Positions 9,309 through 18,926 are shown, counted from the stretch's first letter. The stretch: 64,000 bases of DNA from JAFNAG01 sp963824985 (GCA_963824985.1 CAWGRQ010000038.1:1-64000), one strand, 5' to 3'. Notes: generated from the sequence alone by a model not told the origin. A program made the numbers and translations.

Positions 9309-10631
9309 ATGAAAAAACGGAAACCGATTCTCCGCCGGGATTTCCTGAAACGGGTCCCTCTGGCCGTGGCCGGGGCAGCCTGCTTTCCCGACATCATCAA
9401 GGCATCGGCGCTTGGGTTAAACGGCGCCATTCCTGCAAGTGACCGGGTAGTCATGGCCGGAATCGGTTTCGGCATGCAGGGGGGCGGCAACATGCGCAAT
9501 TTCCTGGGCAAGGAGGAGGTGCAATGGGTTGCGGTCTGCGACCTCGACGAACAGCACCTGCAGCAGGCCCGGGACATCGTGAATCGAAAGTACGGCAACA
9601 AGGACTGTGCCACATATAAGGATCACCGGCAGCTGTTTGCGCGCCGGGATCTGGACGCGGTTTCGATCGCGATCCCCGACCACTGGCATGCCATTGTGGA
9701 GATTACGGCGCTGCGGAACGGCCTGGACGTTTATGGGGAGAAACCGCTGACGCACAGCCTGAGGGAGGGGCGCGCGCTTTGCAACGCCGTGCAGCGCTAT
9801 GGCCGGGTTTGGCAAACGGGCAGCTGGCAGCGCTCCACCGACAACTTCTACCGGGCCTGCGAGCTGGTGCGCAACGGCCGCATCGGCAGGATCCTCCGCG
9901 TCGAGGTCGGCCTCCCTTCGGGCCACTATGACTTTGCCGGCACCTTCGGCCAGGAAAAGATCGAGGCTCCGCCCCCCGAACTCGACTACGAGACCTGGAT
10001 TGGCCCGGCCCCCTATTACCCGTACTGCAAGGCCCGCGTCCACATGAACTGGCGCTGGAATATGGATTTCGGCGGCGGCCAGCTCATGGACTGGGTCGGC
10101 CATCATCTCGATATCGCGCACTGGGGTCTGGGCTTTGACACCACCGGCCCGGTTGCCGTCTGGGGCAAGGGGGATTTCCCGTCCAAGGGCATCTATACGA
10201 GCCCGGTGCGCTACTGGGTGGAAGCGGACTACGCCGACGGCACCCCGATCATCCTGGCGGGAGGTTATCCCGAGATTCAGAGCGGCACCAAGTGGATCGG
10301 CGAATACGGCTGGGTATGGGTTGACCGGGGTGCGTTCGAGAGCCAGCCCGCGCGCCTCGTCCATGAAATCATCGGGCCCAACGAGATCAAGCTGTATCGA
10401 AGCGGCGATCACTACCAGAATTTTGTCGACTGTGTGCGGAGCCGGGCGCTGACTATAGCCCCGAGCGAGGTAGCGCACCGGTCGGCCAGCGTCGGCCATC
10501 TCGGAGTCATCGCCATTGAGACGGGCAGGAAGATCCGGTGGGATCCTGCAACCGAGACGATTATCGGCGATCCCGGCGCCGAACGCCTGCTCAGCCGTTC
10601 CTATAGCAAACCCTGGCAGCTCCCCGCCTGA
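9309..10631 (+). CDS. Tat-exported Gfo/Idh/MocA family oxidoreductase
   Basis: 440 residues, start ATG with GGAAGGA 7 bp upstream. Residues 9-14 (RRDFLK) are a twin-arginine motif followed by a hydrophobic stretch to about residue 35, so the protein is predicted to be exported folded with its cofactor. The Rossmann motif GIGFGMQG lies at 51-58, and EKPLTHS (144-150) carries the conserved Lys of this family. The C-terminal domain includes WRWNMDFGGGQLMDWVGHHLDIAHWG, matching exported Acidobacteria/Planctomycetes members. Family members oxidise or reduce sugars or sugar derivatives with NAD(P). It is followed after 16 bp by the HEAT-repeat gene on the same strand, so the two are probably co-transcribed. 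Substrate unknown. Confidence 0.9.
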   Translation: MKKRKPILRRDFLKRVPLAVAGAACFPDIIKASALGLNGAIPASDRVVMAGIGFGMQGGGNMRNFLGKEEVQWVAVCDLDEQHLQQARDIVNRKYGNKDCATYKDHRQLFARRDLDAVSIAIPDHWHAIVEITALRNGLDVYGEKPLTHSLREGRALCNAVQRYGRVWQTGSWQRSTDNFYRACELVRNGRIGRILRVEVGLPSGHYDFAGTFGQEKIEAPPPELDYETWIGPAPYYPYCKARVHMNWRWNMDFGGGQLMDWVGHHLDIAHWGLGFDTTGPVAVWGKGDFPSKGIYTSPVRYWVEADYADGTPIILAGGYPEIQSGTKWIGEYGWVWVDRGAFESQPARLVHEIIGPNEIKLYRSGDHYQNFVDCVRSRALTIAPSEVAHRSASVGHLGVIAIETGRKIRWDPATETIIGDPGAERLLSRSYSKPWQLPA

Positions 10632-10647
10632 GGACAGAGGTGCAATC

Positions 10648-12690
10648 ATGCGCAATCGTGAACGACGTATCGGCATAGCGCTCCTGGCCCTGGTCCTGGT
10701 TGCCGGCATCGGCGCCGCGGCGCGGGCCCAGGACCCGGCGGGAGTGGTTTCCCTGGAACAGATCCTCAAGGAGCTTGCCGCCTGGGACGGCGGCATCGAT
10801 TCGGAGCCGTTATGGAAGCTGCGCAATTATGTCCAGGCGCGCAAGGATTCCGCCGAGGGGAGGAAGGAGTGTGAAGCCGCGCTCCTGGCATTTCTCTCGA
10901 CCAGGGCGACCCGAGTGGCCAGGATGGCTGTCTGCCGCCAGCTCCGTCTGATCGGGAGCGATGCATCCGTCCCGGTGCTGCAGGCGATGATCCTGGACCC
11001 GGGCACGGCCGACATGGCCATGTATGCCCTGGAAAAGATCCCCGGACCCGCCGCGGACCGCGCCCTGCTCCAGGCACTGTCGAAAACCGAAGGGGGGACG
11101 AAGACGGCGGTAATTGCGGCGCTTGGAGATCGCAGGTGCCCGGAAGCGGTTCCGGCGCTGTCGCCGCTGCTCAAGCCTGACAATCCGATGGCCGGCGCCG
11201 CGGCTCTGGCTTTGGGCGAAATCGCCACCGAGCCCGCGGCCGTGGCGCTTGTGGCCGCCTACTCCGAAATCCCGCTTACGATCAACCTGAACACCTCTTC
11301 CGTCCGACGCCCTGGCGATGCTCCGGCCGCTCTTGCCGTGACCGATATCCGGCCGCTGTTCGCGGCCGCGATCATGAAGTGTGCCGAAGCCCGGATTGCT
11401 GCCAAAAATGCAAGCGGCGCTGCGGCCCTCTATGACCGGTTGCTTGCGGATCCGGCCCTTCCCGTCGCAATCCGGAAAGGGGCAATGATCGGCAGGATTG
11501 GCGCCGCCGGAGAACGGGCCCAGGCCATGCTGATCGATCAGTTGAAGGGCGCGGATGCCGGCATGCAGGAGGCGGCGATCGCTGCCATCAGGAACGTGGT
11601 CAAGCCCGACGACATCGGCCAGATCTGCAGCCTGCTTCCGGGCCTCACACCAGACACACAGGTAAAGCTCCTGGCGGTATTACCCGGGTATCCTGCGGAT
11701 CGCGTCCGGCCGGCAGTGATGCAGGCGGCTCAAAGCGACGCCATGGCGGTGCGCCTCGCCGCGCTGAAAGCTGTCGGCGTGGTCGGCGACGCCTCGAGCG
11801 TCCCCTTCCTGGCGGAGTGGGCCGCCGCCTCGCGCGGGGCGGAACAGACGGCCGCCCGCGCTGCGCTTGGCCTGCTCAAAGGACGCCAAGTCGACGCAGC
11901 CGTGCTGAGCGGGGTGACGGGTCATCCGAGGGCGGAGGTTCAGGCCGAGCTTCTCCAGGCGATCGGAGACAGGCGCATGTTCGCCGCCAAGGGGGTCGTC
12001 GTGGAGCGTCTTGGTTTTTCTTCGGCGCGGATCCGGGTGCAGGCGCTCAGGACCCTGAGAGTGATCGGTACCCCGTCGGACATGCCGGCCGTTCTCGCCG
12101 CGCTCATCGAGAGCGGCGAAGATACCGAGAGGTTGGAAGCGGAAACAACCGTGTCCGCGCTGGCGCAGACCATCGCCAATCCCGATGGGAGGGCCGCGGC
12201 CGTCAAGGGGATGCTCGCAGAGACCAAGGATCCGCAGGCGCTGGCGCGCCTCTATGGCGTCCTCGGCCGGATCGGAGACGATACTTCCCTGCCCCAGCTG
12301 CGCATCGCGCTCGCCCACGACAGCCGGGAGATCGTCGATGTCGCGGTCCGGGCCCTGGCCGCCTGGCCGACTCCGGCGGCACGGGACGACCTCCTGCTTC
12401 TGGCGCGCAAATCCGAAAACGAGTCGCATCGATTGCTGGCCCTTCAGGGCCTGGTGCGGATGATCGGGTCGGAGCGAAACCGGAAACCGGAAGGGGTCGT
12501 CGCCGATCTCAAACAGGCATCGCTCCTGGCTGCGCGTCCGGAAGAGAAAAAGCTGATCCTGGGCCTGCTGCCGCGATTCGGTTGCCCGGAGGCTCTGCAA
12601 TTGGCTGAGTCGTTCGCCGGGGATGCGGCTCTGAAAGCCGAAACCCAGGCCGCGATCAACAAGCTCAAGGCGCAGCTCTCCAGGAAATAA
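10648..12690 (+). CDS. Exported HEAT-repeat protein
   Basis: 680 residues from the ATG at 10648, preceded by AGGACAGAGG. An N-terminal signal peptide (RIGIALLALVLVAGIGAAARA, likely cleaved near residue 27) is followed by a run of ~30-residue alpha-helical repeats of HEAT type, for example RCPEAVPALSPLL with MAGAAALALGEIATEPA and VRLAALKAVGVVGDASSVPFLAEWA. HEAT scaffolds bind other proteins; no catalytic motif is visible. Its position 16 bp after the exported oxidoreductase suggests a shared periplasmic function, as seen for HEAT proteins of sugar-utilisation clusters in Planctomycetes and Acidobacteria. That link is inferred. Confidence 0.85.
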   Translation: MRNRERRIGIALLALVLVAGIGAAARAQDPAGVVSLEQILKELAAWDGGIDSEPLWKLRNYVQARKDSAEGRKECEAALLAFLSTRATRVARMAVCRQLRLIGSDASVPVLQAMILDPGTADMAMYALEKIPGPAADRALLQALSKTEGGTKTAVIAALGDRRCPEAVPALSPLLKPDNPMAGAAALALGEIATEPAAVALVAAYSEIPLTINLNTSSVRRPGDAPAALAVTDIRPLFAAAIMKCAEARIAAKNASGAAALYDRLLADPALPVAIRKGAMIGRIGAAGERAQAMLIDQLKGADAGMQEAAIAAIRNVVKPDDIGQICSLLPGLTPDTQVKLLAVLPGYPADRVRPAVMQAAQSDAMAVRLAALKAVGVVGDASSVPFLAEWAAASRGAEQTAARAALGLLKGRQVDAAVLSGVTGHPRAEVQAELLQAIGDRRMFAAKGVVVERLGFSSARIRVQALRTLRVIGTPSDMPAVLAALIESGEDTERLEAETTVSALAQTIANPDGRAAAVKGMLAETKDPQALARLYGVLGRIGDDTSLPQLRIALAHDSREIVDVAVRALAAWPTPAARDDLLLLARKSENESHRLLALQGLVRMIGSERNRKPEGVVADLKQASLLAARPEEKKLILGLLPRFGCPEALQLAESFAGDAALKAETQAAINKLKAQLSRK

Positions 12691-13250
12691 GAGGTGGGGA
12701 TCACTCCTGGGAAAAGCAAAAACGCCACGGATTCCACACAGAGTAGGGATCACTCCGGGGAAAAGCAAAAACGCCACGGATTCCACGGATTCCACAGATT
12801 CAAAAAGCATAGAAGCATCCGGATACGAGCTGCTTGTGGACCTCCATCGCAGCGCCGATGACAATTCCTGACAGTTATTGTCGTGGAGCATTTCAGCCCC
12901 ATCGTACCGACCCGCGGTCCCATCGTACCGACCCGCGGTCCCATCGTACCTGACCCGCGGTTCCATCGTACTTGACCCGCGGTTCCATCGCACCCGACCC
13001 GCGGTTCCATCGCACCCGACCCGCGGTTCCATCGCCGACCCCGACCCGCGGTCCCATCGCACCTGACCCGCGGTCCCATTCCATGATCGAGATATTCTTT
13101 GAGAAATCTGTGAAATCTGTGAAATCCGTGGCGTTTTTGCTTTAATTACCCCAGGAGTGATCCCAGCCTCTGTGTGAAATTCGTGGCGTTTATGCTTTTG
13201 CGCCCAATAATTTTTAGTCGATTGCCCGCGTTTTGTGGTTTGATTGATCC
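12691..13250. other. Gene-free repeat block
   Basis: No plausible gene. It contains two S-family units in one orientation (12715-12802), a tandem array (12898-13080) and two S-family units in the opposite orientation (13100-13200), giving an inverted, symmetrical layout around the array. Confidence 0.8.
12898..13080. repeat. Tandem array of about eight 21-25-bp units
   Basis: Units read roughly CCCATCGTACCGACCCGCGG plus T, with lengths of 21, 21, 22, 22, 22, 22, 25 and 22 bp and a partial last unit. The ACCCGCGGT core is constant; the CCCATCG/TCCATCG and GTACC/GCACC positions vary. Each unit holds the CCGCGG palindrome. Both strands stay open over most of the array only because the repeats lack stops; it is not coding. 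Confidence 0.9.
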
Positions 13251-13937
13251 ATGAAGAGACTCGAATTGAAGGCTATCGTGATCCCGGTCGTGCTGATTCT
13301 GGCTGCAAACGCCCCGCTCGGACGATCTCAACAGGATCCCGGCAAAGAAGAACTCAAGCTCGTGCTGCCCAAACCGATGTTCATCGGGACCCCGGGCAAC
13401 ATCAAGAGCGCCAACCTCGAGGCGGTTACCGGCAAGTCGCGCGGCCCCTTCTATGTCCCCAAGGGAACGAAGCTGCTGTCCCTAAACCGCCCGGTCATTT
13501 CGAGCGACCGGCAGCCGGTCATCGGCGAGCTCAGCTTCGTCACGGACGGCGACAAGGATGGGGGCGAGGGTTACTTTGTCGAGCTCGGGCCGGGAGCGCA
13601 GTGGGTGCAGATCGATCTCGGCGCCTCATGTGCGTTGAACGCCATCCTGGTCTGGCATTACCACAGCCAGGCTCGAGTCTATCGTGACGTCATCGTTCAG
13701 ATTTCGGACAACAAGGATTTTCTCAAGGGTGTGGTAACGTTGTTCAACAACGACCACGACAACTCCTCCGGCCTCGGCATCGGCAAGGACAAGGAGTATA
13801 TCGAGGTGGCCGAGGGGCGCCTGATCGATCCCAAGGGTGCCAGGGGCCGCTACGTCCGCCTCTATTCGAACGGCAACACGTCGAATGACCTGAATCACTT
13901 TGTCGAGGTGGAGGTTTACGGCACGCCGGCCAAATGA
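13251..13937 (+). CDS. Exported discoidin-like (F5/8 type C) protein
   Basis: 228 residues. An N-terminal signal sequence (IVIPVVLILAANAPLGRS) precedes a soluble region. The C-terminal ~140 residues look like a galactose-binding/discoidin beta-sandwich: WVQIDLGASCALNAILVWHYH, then VQISDNKDFLKGVVTLFN and GRYVRLYSNGNTSNDLNHFVEVEVYG. Such domains bind carbohydrates or surfaces. The TGA overlaps the next gene's ATG by 4 bp (ATGA), so it is translated together with the membrane glycosyltransferase. Its exact ligand is unknown. No recognisable Shine-Dalgarno lies before the ATG; the upstream region is repeat-rich. Confidence 0.8.
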   Translation: MKRLELKAIVIPVVLILAANAPLGRSQQDPGKEELKLVLPKPMFIGTPGNIKSANLEAVTGKSRGPFYVPKGTKLLSLNRPVISSDRQPVIGELSFVTDGDKDGGEGYFVELGPGAQWVQIDLGASCALNAILVWHYHSQARVYRDVIVQISDNKDFLKGVVTLFNNDHDNSSGLGIGKDKEYIEVAEGRLIDPKGARGRYVRLYSNGNTSNDLNHFVEVEVYGTPAK

Positions 13938-15514
13938 CCAAGGTCACGTTCTACGCACTTTTCGCGGCCGCCCTGACGACGGGGCTGGCATTGCGCATCT
14001 GGCGCCTTGACCTGCGTCCGATGCACCATGACGAAGCCAACCAGGCGCTGAAATTCGGCGCTCTCCTCGAAACCGGCGAATATCGCTACGACCGGAGCGA
14101 CCACCATGGCCCGACGCTGTACTACCTGACGCTCCCGTTCGCGCGCATCTCGGGCCGGCAAACGGTGGCGGCTCTCGATGAGCGCGTGCTGCGGTCCGTC
14201 CCGGCCGTTTTTGGCGTCGGTCTGATCCTTCTGTTCCTATTCCCGATCCGGGGTCTGGGACGTGAGGCGGTGCTCTGGAGCGCTCTGTTGGCCGCCCTTT
14301 CCCCGGCCCTGACGTACTACAGCCGCTTTTACATTCAGGAATCGGTCTTCACCTTTTTCGCCATTGGTTTTCTCGTTGCCCTGGGACGATATGCGCTTCG
14401 GCCTGCCGTCTCGGGGGCGCTGGTCGCCGGGCTGTTCGCGGGGCTTGCGTATGCCACGAAGGAAACCTCGATCATCGTCTTCGGCGCCGCCGGCGGGGCC
14501 CTTCTCCTGACCGTGATCTCGATCCGCGCGCTGCTCCCGGCGCGCGGCGCCAGGCCCGATCGGTATTGCGTCCGCGGGGCGCACGCCGGCATTGGGCTGG
14601 GAGCGGCTGCCATCATCGCCGTGGTCATGTACTCCTCGTTTTTCAGGAATCCCGCCGGGATTTTCGAATCGGTGCGTGCCTTCGGGGATTACGCCGCGCG
14701 GGCGCTCGAGGCCGGGCTGCACGCGCATCCGTGGTATTTCTACTTCCAGATCCTGGCGTTTACCAATTCGGGAGGATTGATCTGGACGGAAGGAATGATT
14801 CTGCTTCTGGCCGGCATCGCGGCGATCCGTGCCTTGGGCTCAGTCTCGACCGTGGACCGGGGGGACGGCGGGGATCCGGCAGAAAAATTATTCTGGCCTC
14901 GCTACATCGCCCTCTATTCGTTGTTTGCGGCGACTGCGTTTTCCCTGGTTCGTTATAAAACCCCATGGAACCTGCTCCCCTTTTATGCCGGCCTGGTTCT
15001 GCTGGCGGGCAGCGGCGCTGCAATCCTACGACGAAGGGCAACGTCGGGAATGGCGCGCGGCCTGCTGCTGATTGCGCTCGTGGCGGGATGTATCCACCTG
15101 GGAGTACAGAACCTGAGAGCGAATTACCGGTATCCCGCCGATCCCCGCAATCCATATGTCTATGCCCAGACCAGCCCCGACTTCCTCCGCCTGGTCCAGC
15201 GCATTCGCGACCTGGCGGCAATTCACCCGGACGGCAGGGCCATGCTGGTTACAGTCATCGCCGGCCCGTACGAACAGTGGCCCCTCCCCTGGTATCTGCG
15301 TGACCTGCGGCGGATCGGGTATTGGACTGCGCCCGAAGCCGCAGGCGGCTTCGAAGGGGTTCCGGTTGTGATTTCATCCCAGGAGAATGCCGGGCGGCTG
15401 GAAGGAATTCTCGGTCCGCGCTTCCAGGCCGAGTTTTACGGCCTGCGACCCGGAATTCTGCTGACGATGTACATTGACCGGGATCTCTGGGACCAGTTTT
15501 TGCGCCGCCGATAG
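13934..15514 (+). CDS. Agl23/TIGR03663-like membrane glycosyltransferase
   Basis: 526 residues with about ten hydrophobic segments, starting ALFAAALTTGLALRIW. The HHDEANQ motif at residues 31-37 lies in the first external loop and matches the catalytic DE of GT39/PMT-like transferases that use lipid-linked sugars. Later segments include TYYSRFYIQESVFTFFAIGF and LAYATKETSIIVFGAAGG, both characteristic of the TIGR03663 (flippase-associated Agl23) family. It probably moves a sugar from a polyprenyl-phosphate donor at the outer face of the membrane. Translationally coupled to the discoidin-like protein, which may be its partner or target. Confidence 0.85.
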   Translation: MTKVTFYALFAAALTTGLALRIWRLDLRPMHHDEANQALKFGALLETGEYRYDRSDHHGPTLYYLTLPFARISGRQTVAALDERVLRSVPAVFGVGLILLFLFPIRGLGREAVLWSALLAALSPALTYYSRFYIQESVFTFFAIGFLVALGRYALRPAVSGALVAGLFAGLAYATKETSIIVFGAAGGALLLTVISIRALLPARGARPDRYCVRGAHAGIGLGAAAIIAVVMYSSFFRNPAGIFESVRAFGDYAARALEAGLHAHPWYFYFQILAFTNSGGLIWTEGMILLLAGIAAIRALGSVSTVDRGDGGDPAEKLFWPRYIALYSLFAATAFSLVRYKTPWNLLPFYAGLVLLAGSGAAILRRRATSGMARGLLLIALVAGCIHLGVQNLRANYRYPADPRNPYVYAQTSPDFLRLVQRIRDLAAIHPDGRAMLVTVIAGPYEQWPLPWYLRDLRRIGYWTAPEAAGGFEGVPVVISSQENAGRLEGILGPRFQAEFYGLRPGILLTMYIDRDLWDQFLRRR

Positions 15515-15600
15515 GTCGGCATCATCCGCGCATGGCACCCGAATTGCCGGTCTTCGTCCCTGTTCATCCGTCGCCTGATGCCTGGCAAACCGTAATTGTC

Positions 15601-15786
15601 CAGCCCCTTCAAAAGCAGCCACGGATTCCGCGGATTTGGATGCCAGCGAATATCGAGGCGCGCCAAAAGATGTTGTCTTTGCCTGATTCTGAAGGGGAGA
15701 GGAAACACTCCCCTGGTGATAGTGCCTCAAAAAATCTGTGTAATCCGTGAAATCCGTGGCGTTTTTGCTTTAATTACCCCGGGAAT
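15601..15786. repeat. S-family repeat pair
   Basis: Holds AGCCCCTTCAAAAGCAGCC followed by ACGGATTCC at 15601-15630, shared with the hairpin at 25.2 kb, and at 15738-15786 an opposite-orientation unit ending in the CGTGGCGTTTTTGCTTTAAT signature. The rest of 15515-15794 shows no gene. Confidence 0.75.
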
Positions 15787-15794
15787 GACGCTCC

Positions 15795-16628
15795 CTATTT
15801 TTTAAGAAAGAGCCGGTAGGGATTGGTAGGAGTCGGGTCGTCACCCGAACCGGGGATGCGCGCGGCCCAGAGCAGGCCTCGCTGAACGATCTCCCGCGCC
15901 TGGGGGACTTTGAAGTCTGCGGCCACGTGACCGAGCGTGGTATTGAAAACTCTGCCTTTGCCGTAAAGCTTCTTCCACACCACGGGCATCACGGTCCCCT
16001 GTATCCAGGGAGCGGACGGACCGGAAACGGTCGTGGTGGCCAGAACCTCGATATTGGGGTCGACGAGCATGTAGTACTGCTCGGAGCGCATCCTGAAGTC
16101 GGATAATCCCCTGGTGATGGGATCATCGCGGCTGATGAGATTGACCTCGTAATCGATGATGCCTCCGGGATGAGCCGCCCAGGATCCTCCGACCATGTAT
16201 TCATATTCGGGGTTGCTGCGGAAAGAGTCGGCGATCCCGCCGTGCCAGCCGGCCATGCCGGCGCCGTTGCGGATCGCGTCCAGAAGTCCCTTTTCCTGCT
16301 GAGGCGTGAGTTGCCCCATGGTGACGGCCTGAACCACGAGCGCGACGGATTTCATCTTCGCGGCGTCCAGGTACGCATCCAGAGACGGGGAGATCTCGAC
16401 CTCGAAGCCCTGTTCGACGAGCCATGGTGCGAAGAGATCGACGCATTGCTTCGGTTCGTGCCCGGCCCAGCCCCCCCAGACGATGAGGACTTTTTTCCCG
16501 GCCGCGGGCGCTTGTGCTGCCCGTGAGGGACCCGGGTACATGAAAGCCGAAGCCGGAATCAGAGCCAGCATGGAGAACAGGACTCCTGATTGGAAGCGTT
16601 TCTGACACACTCTGCACCCCCTTTTCAT
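15795..16628 (-). CDS. Exported ThuA-domain protein (trehalose-utilisation-like)
   Basis: 277 residues if the ATG at 16628 is used; the in-frame ATG at 16691 would add 21 residues. An N-terminal hydrophobic stretch (VLFSMLALIPASAFM) is a likely signal peptide. The body has the ThuA-like glutamine-amidotransferase fold: KKVLIVWGGWAGHEPKQC, then GAGMAGWHGGIADSFRSNPEYEYMVGG, and FNTTLGHVAADF near the C-terminus. ThuA-like proteins process disaccharides such as trehalose and are often paired with Gfo/Idh/MocA oxidoreductases, as found 5 kb upstream here. It is isolated on its strand. The function is assigned at the fold level only. Confidence 0.85.
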   Translation of the reverse strand: MKRGCRVCQKRFQSGVLFSMLALIPASAFMYPGPSRAAQAPAAGKKVLIVWGGWAGHEPKQCVDLFAPWLVEQGFEVEISPSLDAYLDAAKMKSVALVVQAVTMGQLTPQQEKGLLDAIRNGAGMAGWHGGIADSFRSNPEYEYMVGGSWAAHPGGIIDYEVNLISRDDPITRGLSDFRMRSEQYYMLVDPNIEVLATTTVSGPSAPWIQGTVMPVVWKKLYGKGRVFNTTLGHVAADFKVPQAREIVQRGLLWAARIPGSGDDPTPTNPYRLFLKK

Positions 16629-16853
16629 CGAGCCAGGTCGAGCCCAAAGGAACTTCATGGAGCAGAACCAACCTGCATGTGTTTTCTTCATCACAGTACT
16701 ATGATCGAGATCACGCAAGGGCCGCAAGAGGTTTTCCCGCCCCGGACCGGGGCAAACAGCAGGAGGACAACGGAACGACCTGCACGTCGTGCGGCCCCTC
16801 AGGCCGCCGGAAAACATGATTTGTTGTGCCGCGCCCTCGGCGCTCGACTCCAC

Positions 16854-17140
16854 TTAGCCGATGCTGAACAGCAGAACGCAAAGACGCAAGGACGCAAAGA
16901 GATTCCTTTCGGTTCGCGGGCATGGGCAGCCTTCGGCCGCATCCTTGGGCGAGCCGCGGGAGAAAGCGCAATCCTCCTGAGTAGCCGCTCTGCCCGCGCT
17001 TTCTCCCGCGGCTCGCCCAAGGATGCGCCAGCGCGAAGCGCTGCGCCCACGCCTGTTGCTCAGTGTCGATCTTTGCGCCCCTGCGCCTTTGCGTCTTTGC
17101 GTTTTGCTTCTTCATCCATTTGATTTGGCTGAACAATTAC
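16854..17140. repeat. Long-hairpin dispersed element, copy 1
   Basis: 287 bp. Outer arms are CGCAAAGACGCAAGGACGC-type tracts; inner arms are 31 bp and perfect (GCATCCTTGGGCGAGCC... against ...GGCTCGCCCAAGGATGC), around a ~26-bp loop. It ends in TTGGCTGAACAATTAC. It lies upstream of the ThuA gene. Confidence 0.9.
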
Positions 17141-17693
17141 TCTGAATCAACCGTCGGACATCCTCGTAAGGCCGCGATAGGATATTAGCATCGAAGGGAT
17201 TGACGAGGGCGCGGCAAAGGATCTCAGTGGTTAAAGGGGAATTTCGGAATGCATCCTTTCTGATGCGGCCGATTGCAGTAAAATATTTATTTAGAAAACT
17301 GTTGACACAAACTTCGACAGGATCTAACGTGGAATTGGGTTCCAAGAGATTGAATCTGGCCCGAACTGAGGAGGGTCTGGAGCCTGAAGGTGGTCGACAG
17401 CAAAACGCGCTATAAAATGTGCGGGAAGCTGGAGGTTGCCGGAGGGAATTCCGGATCACCGAGGGGAGAGGCAGGGGGCGGTCACTTGGAGCCCTTTTTC
17501 TTTTTCCGGCATCGAATAGCCTGTCCTCTGACCTGCGCAGCATTTATCAGATTCCCAATCCACCCAGCCTTCCCAAAATGCCAGCAGATGCAATGGTAGT
17601 GCCCTCAACACATCTGTGGAATCCGTGATATCCGTGGCCGCTTTTTGCCGCCTCTGACACCATGACTATACAGGTATCAGGAGACGATTCCTG
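17141..17693. other. Gene-free stretch, more AT-rich
   Basis: Frames are open here on the minus strand (17112-17543) but show no domain, and part of that frame lies inside the hairpin element. A degenerate S-family unit sits at 17610-17645. Nothing else is recognised. Confidence 0.5.
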
Positions 17694-18281
17694 TTACAGC
17701 TGCCCTTCTTTCATCAGCGCGCTCATTTCCTTGAAGCGGGGGTGATTCTTGTCGCGGGCCCACTCGAAGGCCACCGATTCGTGGTTGGTCAATACCGCAC
17801 CTGCCTGAGTCATCCTGTCCAGCGCATGCCGGCGGTACTCGGCTCCACGGCCGCTGACGCATTCCCAGCACAAATGAACCTGGCTCTCCTGCCGCAGCAA
17901 TTCCACGACCGTCTGCATCACACATATATGCGCCTCGATGCCGGCGACGACGATCTGACGTTGTGCGGCCGCAAGTCCCGGCCGGAGTTCCCGGAAGAGT
18001 CCCTCAAAATCGGGATCACCGCAGCAGCCGAAGCTCGTCTTTTCGAGGTGCCGGCGGGGGACGGCGAGGGCATCGAAGGCGGCGCGAATCTCGGGGTGCG
18101 TGACGCCCAGTCCCCGTGGATATTGTTCGGTCAGAACCACCGGGACGGCGAACAGGTCGGCCAGTCTGAGCAGGCGTTTAGTGGCAGCGATGACGAGTGC
18201 GGGGCGCTCGATCATTTCCATGAGTTTGCCCTGAAGATCGATGATCAGCACAATGCTTCGGTCCAAACGCAGCAGTTCCAT
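17694..18281 (-). CDS. Isochorismatase-like cysteine hydrolase
   Basis: 195 residues; the ATG at 18281 is chosen because GGGAG lies 6 bp upstream, better spaced than for the ATG at 18287. The catalytic triad of the family is visible: D15 in IIDLQ, K81 in LEKTSFGC, and C120 in GIEAHICV with the preceding cis-peptide region. Members hydrolyse amides or vinyl ethers (isochorismate, nicotinamide, N-carbamoyl compounds). The short size and the EQYPRGLG motif resemble the YcaC/hydrolase subgroup, whose substrate is uncertain. It is divergent from the DDAH gene across hairpin copy 2. Confidence 0.88.
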   Translation of the reverse strand: MELLRLDRSIVLIIDLQGKLMEMIERPALVIAATKRLLRLADLFAVPVVLTEQYPRGLGVTHPEIRAAFDALAVPRRHLEKTSFGCCGDPDFEGLFRELRPGLAAAQRQIVVAGIEAHICVMQTVVELLRQESQVHLCWECVSGRGAEYRRHALDRMTQAGAVLTNHESVAFEWARDKNHPRFKEMSALMKEGQL

Positions 18282-18401
18282 CCCCATCTCCCATGCGATT
18301 GATTTTCGATCCCAGCTCCGTGGCTGGAGAACATGGAGCATAGCCCAACGGGCCGGCCCAGTCCAGAGCGGGCACAGCAAAGGAATTCGCTTTTAAGAGC
18401 A

Positions 18402-18428
18402 AAAACGCCACGGATTTCACGGATTGTC
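18402..18428. repeat. S-family repeat unit
   Basis: Contains GCAAAAACGCCACGGATTTC and ends ACGGATT, just ahead of hairpin copy 2. Confidence 0.7.
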
Positions 18429-18438
18429 TGGACGCAAC

Positions 18439-18726
18439 TGTTTGGCCGATGCTTAACAGCAGAACGCAAAGACGCAAGGCTGCAAGGACGCAAAGGGAAC
18501 CCCTTCGGTTCGCGGGCGTGGGCGGCCTTCGGCCGCATCCTTGGACGAACCGCGCGAGAAAGCGCAACCCTCCGGAGTAGCCGCTGCCCGCGCTTTCTCG
18601 CGCGGTTCGTCCAAGGATGCGCCAGCGCGAAGCGCTGCGCCCACGCCTGTTGGTCAGCGGCGATCTATGCGTCCTTGCGTCTTTGCGTTATATTTCTTCA
18701 TCCATTATGTTTGGCTAAACAATTAC
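18439..18726. repeat. Long-hairpin dispersed element, copy 2
   Basis: 288 bp. Inner arms carry GGACGAACCGCGCGAG paired with CTCGCGCGGTTCGTCC, differing from copy 1 on both arms in matching positions. Ends GGCTAAACAATTAC. It lies between divergent genes. Confidence 0.9.
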
Positions 18727-18729
18727 GTT

Positions 18730-18815
18730 TGGACACGGGCAGGGCTTTTGCCAGCCCGAAGGGCTCTCGGAATCGGATCCGTGTCAGTCCGTGTTCTTCC
18801 GTGTCCATATATGTT
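18730..18815. repeat. H-family palindromic repeat
   Basis: Begins GGACACGGGCAGGGC and ends CCGTGTTCTTCCGTGTCC with a GGATCCGTGT core; the outer GGACACGG/CCGTGTCC pair is inverted. Related copies are near 21.5, 23.7, 26.7, 38.5 and 39.7 kb. Confidence 0.7.
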
Positions 18816-18926
18816 TTGGGATCCCTATTTCATGAAGAAGGCGATGGGGACAGAGAAAAACCGGTGTACAGGAGACCGGTTTTCGTGTATTTCCTCTCTT
18901 TCGTGATTGTGGAAGGAGTGTCCGTC

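Noticed and set aside
12750..13079. Repetitive glycine/arginine peptides across the tandem array
   Set aside because: The array has no ribosome site and the frame drifts because unit lengths are 21, 22 and 25 bp.
12898..13080. CRISPR array
   Set aside because: Units are contiguous 21-25 bp repeats without unique spacers, and no cas genes are in the window.
17112..17543. 143-codon minus-strand frame as a gene
   Set aside because: Its 3' end lies in hairpin copy 1, no domain is visible, and composition is unlike the neighbouring genes.
18333..18926. A long N-terminal extension of the DDAH protein
   Set aside because: The extension passes through hairpin copy 2 and an H-family repeat; the ATG at 18927 has a strong ribosome site and gives the normal family length.
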